A stretch of DNA of 8,226 nucleotides, taken from positions 1 through 8,226 of the forward strand of contig JAJZFF010000305.1 in the NCBI GenBank assembly GCA_021805485.1, written 5' to 3'. The notes beneath the pieces were generated by a model. The model was not told the origin of the DNA, made no database searches, and was given only the letters and a program-made list of their open reading frames with translations. Each line of letters begins with the position of its first letter. Position 1 is the stretch's first letter. The position numbers and the translations under genes were made by a program. This DNA comes from Pseudomonadota bacterium. Lineage in GTDB: Bacteria; Pseudomonadota; Alphaproteobacteria; Acetobacterales; Acetobacteraceae. Shown piece after piece: positions 7,873 through 8,226 of the stretch.

Positions 7873-7901
7873 TTTACGCCCGGCATGCCGCAATGCAGTA
7901 T
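7873..7901 (+). promoter_or_regulatory. Possible sigma-70-type promoter for the intergenic RNA
   Basis: TTTACG (7873-7878, four matches to TTGACA) is separated by exactly 17 nt from CAGTAT (7896-7901, three matches to TATAAT including the A at position 2 and the final T). Initiation 6-7 nt further on would fall at about 7907, precisely where the first hairpin begins. The -10 match is poor, so this is tentative. The AT-rich DNA upstream could act as an UP-like element, which is inference. Confidence 0.3.
7881..7890. repeat. Perfect 10-bp palindrome CGGCATGCCG, candidate operator
   Basis: The ten bases equal their own reverse complement. They fall inside the 17-nt spacer of the possible promoter, a common place for a repressor or MerR-type activator site. 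The palindrome is short, and such GC palindromes occur by chance in high-GC DNA, so its role is only a suggestion. Confidence 0.3.
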
Positions 7902-7906
7902 CGTGT

Positions 7907-7997
7907 GCAGAGCGGAGATTGGTTCTTCGCTCTGCCGTGTGACTGGCGTTTCCTCCCTGAACTTGGCCCGCTGGCCCTGTGGCCGGCGGGTTTTTTT
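7907..7997 (+). ncRNA. Candidate small RNA, or leader RNA of the acyltransferase gene
   Basis: About 91 nt with sRNA-like architecture. Hairpin 1 pairs 7907-7918 with 7924-7935: 12 pairs, one of them G-U, closing on the five-base loop TTGGT. A mostly unpaired linker, 7936-7966, follows and contains TTTCCTCCCT (7949-7958), whose CCTCCC could pair with Shine-Dalgarno sequences. A Rho-independent terminator, 7967-7997, ends the element, and its U-tract could also serve as an Hfq tail. CCUCC-type anti-Shine-Dalgarno motifs are known in several alphaproteobacterial sRNAs. I do not recognise this as a named family. It could instead be the end of the rnj 3' UTR or an attenuator for the gene at 8018. 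Confidence 0.45.
7967..7997 (+). terminator. Strong Rho-independent terminator
   Basis: The arm CCCGCTGGCC (7967-7976) pairs with GGCCGGCGGG (7981-7990) over ten pairs, one of them U-G, around the tetraloop CTGT. Seven T residues follow at 7991-7997. There is no T-tract for the opposite strand, so it stops rightward transcription only. It would end either the nuo-rnj transcript, about 230 nt beyond the rnj stop, or the short candidate RNA. Confidence 0.93.
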
Positions 7998-8002
7998 CCG
8001 TC

Positions 8003-8023
8003 CATGATCGGCCGCCGATGATG
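8003..8023 (+). repeat. Imperfect inverted repeat covering the acyltransferase start codon
   Basis: CATGATCGGC (8003-8012) and GCCGATGATG (8014-8023) are inverted copies with one mismatch. In RNA, 8003-8010 could pair with 8016-8023 around the loop GCCGC, with a single G-G mismatch. Both ATG codons at 8018 and 8021 would lie in the 3' arm, which might limit access by ribosomes. It could equally be a protein-binding site or chance. Confidence 0.4.
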
Positions 8024-8226
8024 GGACGCCGCGAACTGACCGATCTGACCTCGTGCCGCGCGCTCTTCGCGCTCTGGGTCTTTGCCTATCACGTCAATCT
8101 GCAGGTGGAGTACGCGCACTGGCTCGGCCCGTTCGCGCCGGTCGTGGAACACGGTTATCTCGGCGTCGACGGCTTTTTCATTCTCTCCGGTCTGATTCTC
8201 ACTCGGGTCGATGCCGACACGCCCTT
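8018..8226 (+). CDS. Acyltransferase 3 (OafA/YrhL-type) family protein, 3'-truncated by the window edge
   Basis: Only the first 69 codons are present. The family comprises integral membrane enzymes that O-acylate sugars of lipopolysaccharide, exopolysaccharide, peptidoglycan or small molecules. The visible part reads MMGRRELTDLTSCRALFALW and continues as a hydrophobic first helix. R14 and H25 form the R-X10-H motif of these enzymes, and GYLGVDGFFILSGLILTRV follows, the typical second conserved segment. Homology starts within the first ten residues, so the start must be ATG 8018 or the adjacent ATG 8021. Neither has a Shine-Dalgarno sequence. The gene begins 20 nt after a terminator, so its promoter must lie upstream of, or overlap, that terminator. 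It does not appear to belong to the nuo-rnj operon functionally. The substrate cannot be told. The family is confident; the exact start is fairly so. Confidence 0.9.
   Translation, partial: MMGRRELTDLTSCRALFALWVFAYHVNLQVEYAHWLGPFAPVVEHGYLGVDGFFILSGLILTRVDADTP

Larger units (their letters stand above)
7767..8017. other. Intergenic region: AT-rich stretch, then a structured RNA/terminator
   Basis: No convincing gene lies in these 251 bases. The first part, 7771-7850, has 20 G or C in 80 positions, about 25%, against roughly two thirds elsewhere. It contains short AT palindromes such as AAAATTTT (7812-7819). From about 7861 the base composition returns to normal, and a palindrome, a hairpin, a pyrimidine tract and a terminator follow, listed separately. 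The 78-residue frame starting at 7785 runs straight through the terminator and looks like no protein I know. Confidence 0.85.

Noticed and set aside
7907..7997. Possible 6S or 4.5S (SRP) RNA
   Set aside because: The element lacks the long bulged helix of 6S RNA and the conserved SRP loop bases, and at about 91 nt it ends in its own intrinsic terminator.
7785..8021. Plus-strand frame of 78 codons in the intergenic region
   Set aside because: It runs through the hairpin and the terminator, changes composition midway, has no ribosome site and resembles no protein. The structured-RNA reading explains the bases better.
7874..8152. Minus-strand frame of 92 codons over the terminator and acyltransferase start
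   Set aside because: Antisense to the conserved acyltransferase N-terminus, Arg/His-rich, with no motif.

Overview
The window is high-GC DNA (roughly two thirds G+C by eye). It reads as one packed plus-strand operon, a short non-coding gap, and the start of an unrelated gene. The order nuoL-nuoM-nuoN-birA-coaX-rnj, with a type III pantothenate kinase and an RNase J directly behind complex I genes, is an arrangement I know from Alphaproteobacteria. The protein flavour suggests Rhodospirillales, possibly Acetobacteraceae; that family-level guess is weak.

Bases 1-4538 encode three large proton-pumping membrane subunits of NADH:quinone oxidoreductase. They are NuoL (5' end cut off by the window), NuoM and NuoN. 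All keep the membrane Lys/Glu residues expected of working antiporter-like subunits. Bases 4535-5263 encode a short biotin protein ligase with no DNA-binding domain. Bases 5285-6085 encode type III pantothenate kinase, the first step of CoA synthesis. Bases 6120-7766 encode RNase J. The junctions are 13 nt, a 4-nt overlap, a 4-nt overlap and 21 nt. CoaX and rnj are bridged by a possible 13-codon ORF that overlaps both neighbours by ATGA. No promoter or terminator is apparent between these genes, so co-transcription and translational coupling are likely. The operon would tie respiration, biotin loading of carboxylases, CoA supply and RNA processing into one transcript.

Bases 7767-8017 are non-coding and are the most interesting part. 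They start with an about 25% G+C stretch. A possible promoter with a 10-bp palindrome in its spacer follows, then a 12-bp hairpin, an unpaired pyrimidine tract containing CCTCCC (anti-Shine-Dalgarno-like), and a textbook Rho-independent terminator ending at 7997. This looks like a small RNA of about 90 nt, or an attenuating leader for the next gene. That gene, an OafA-type acyltransferase cut off by the window end, starts only 20 bases after the terminator. Its start codon lies within an imperfect inverted repeat and has no visible Shine-Dalgarno.

No tRNA, rRNA, CRISPR, insertion sequence or phage feature is visible. I did not find a wholly new multi-gene system. The candidates for something undescribed are the small RNA or leader and the tiny coupled ORF before rnj.
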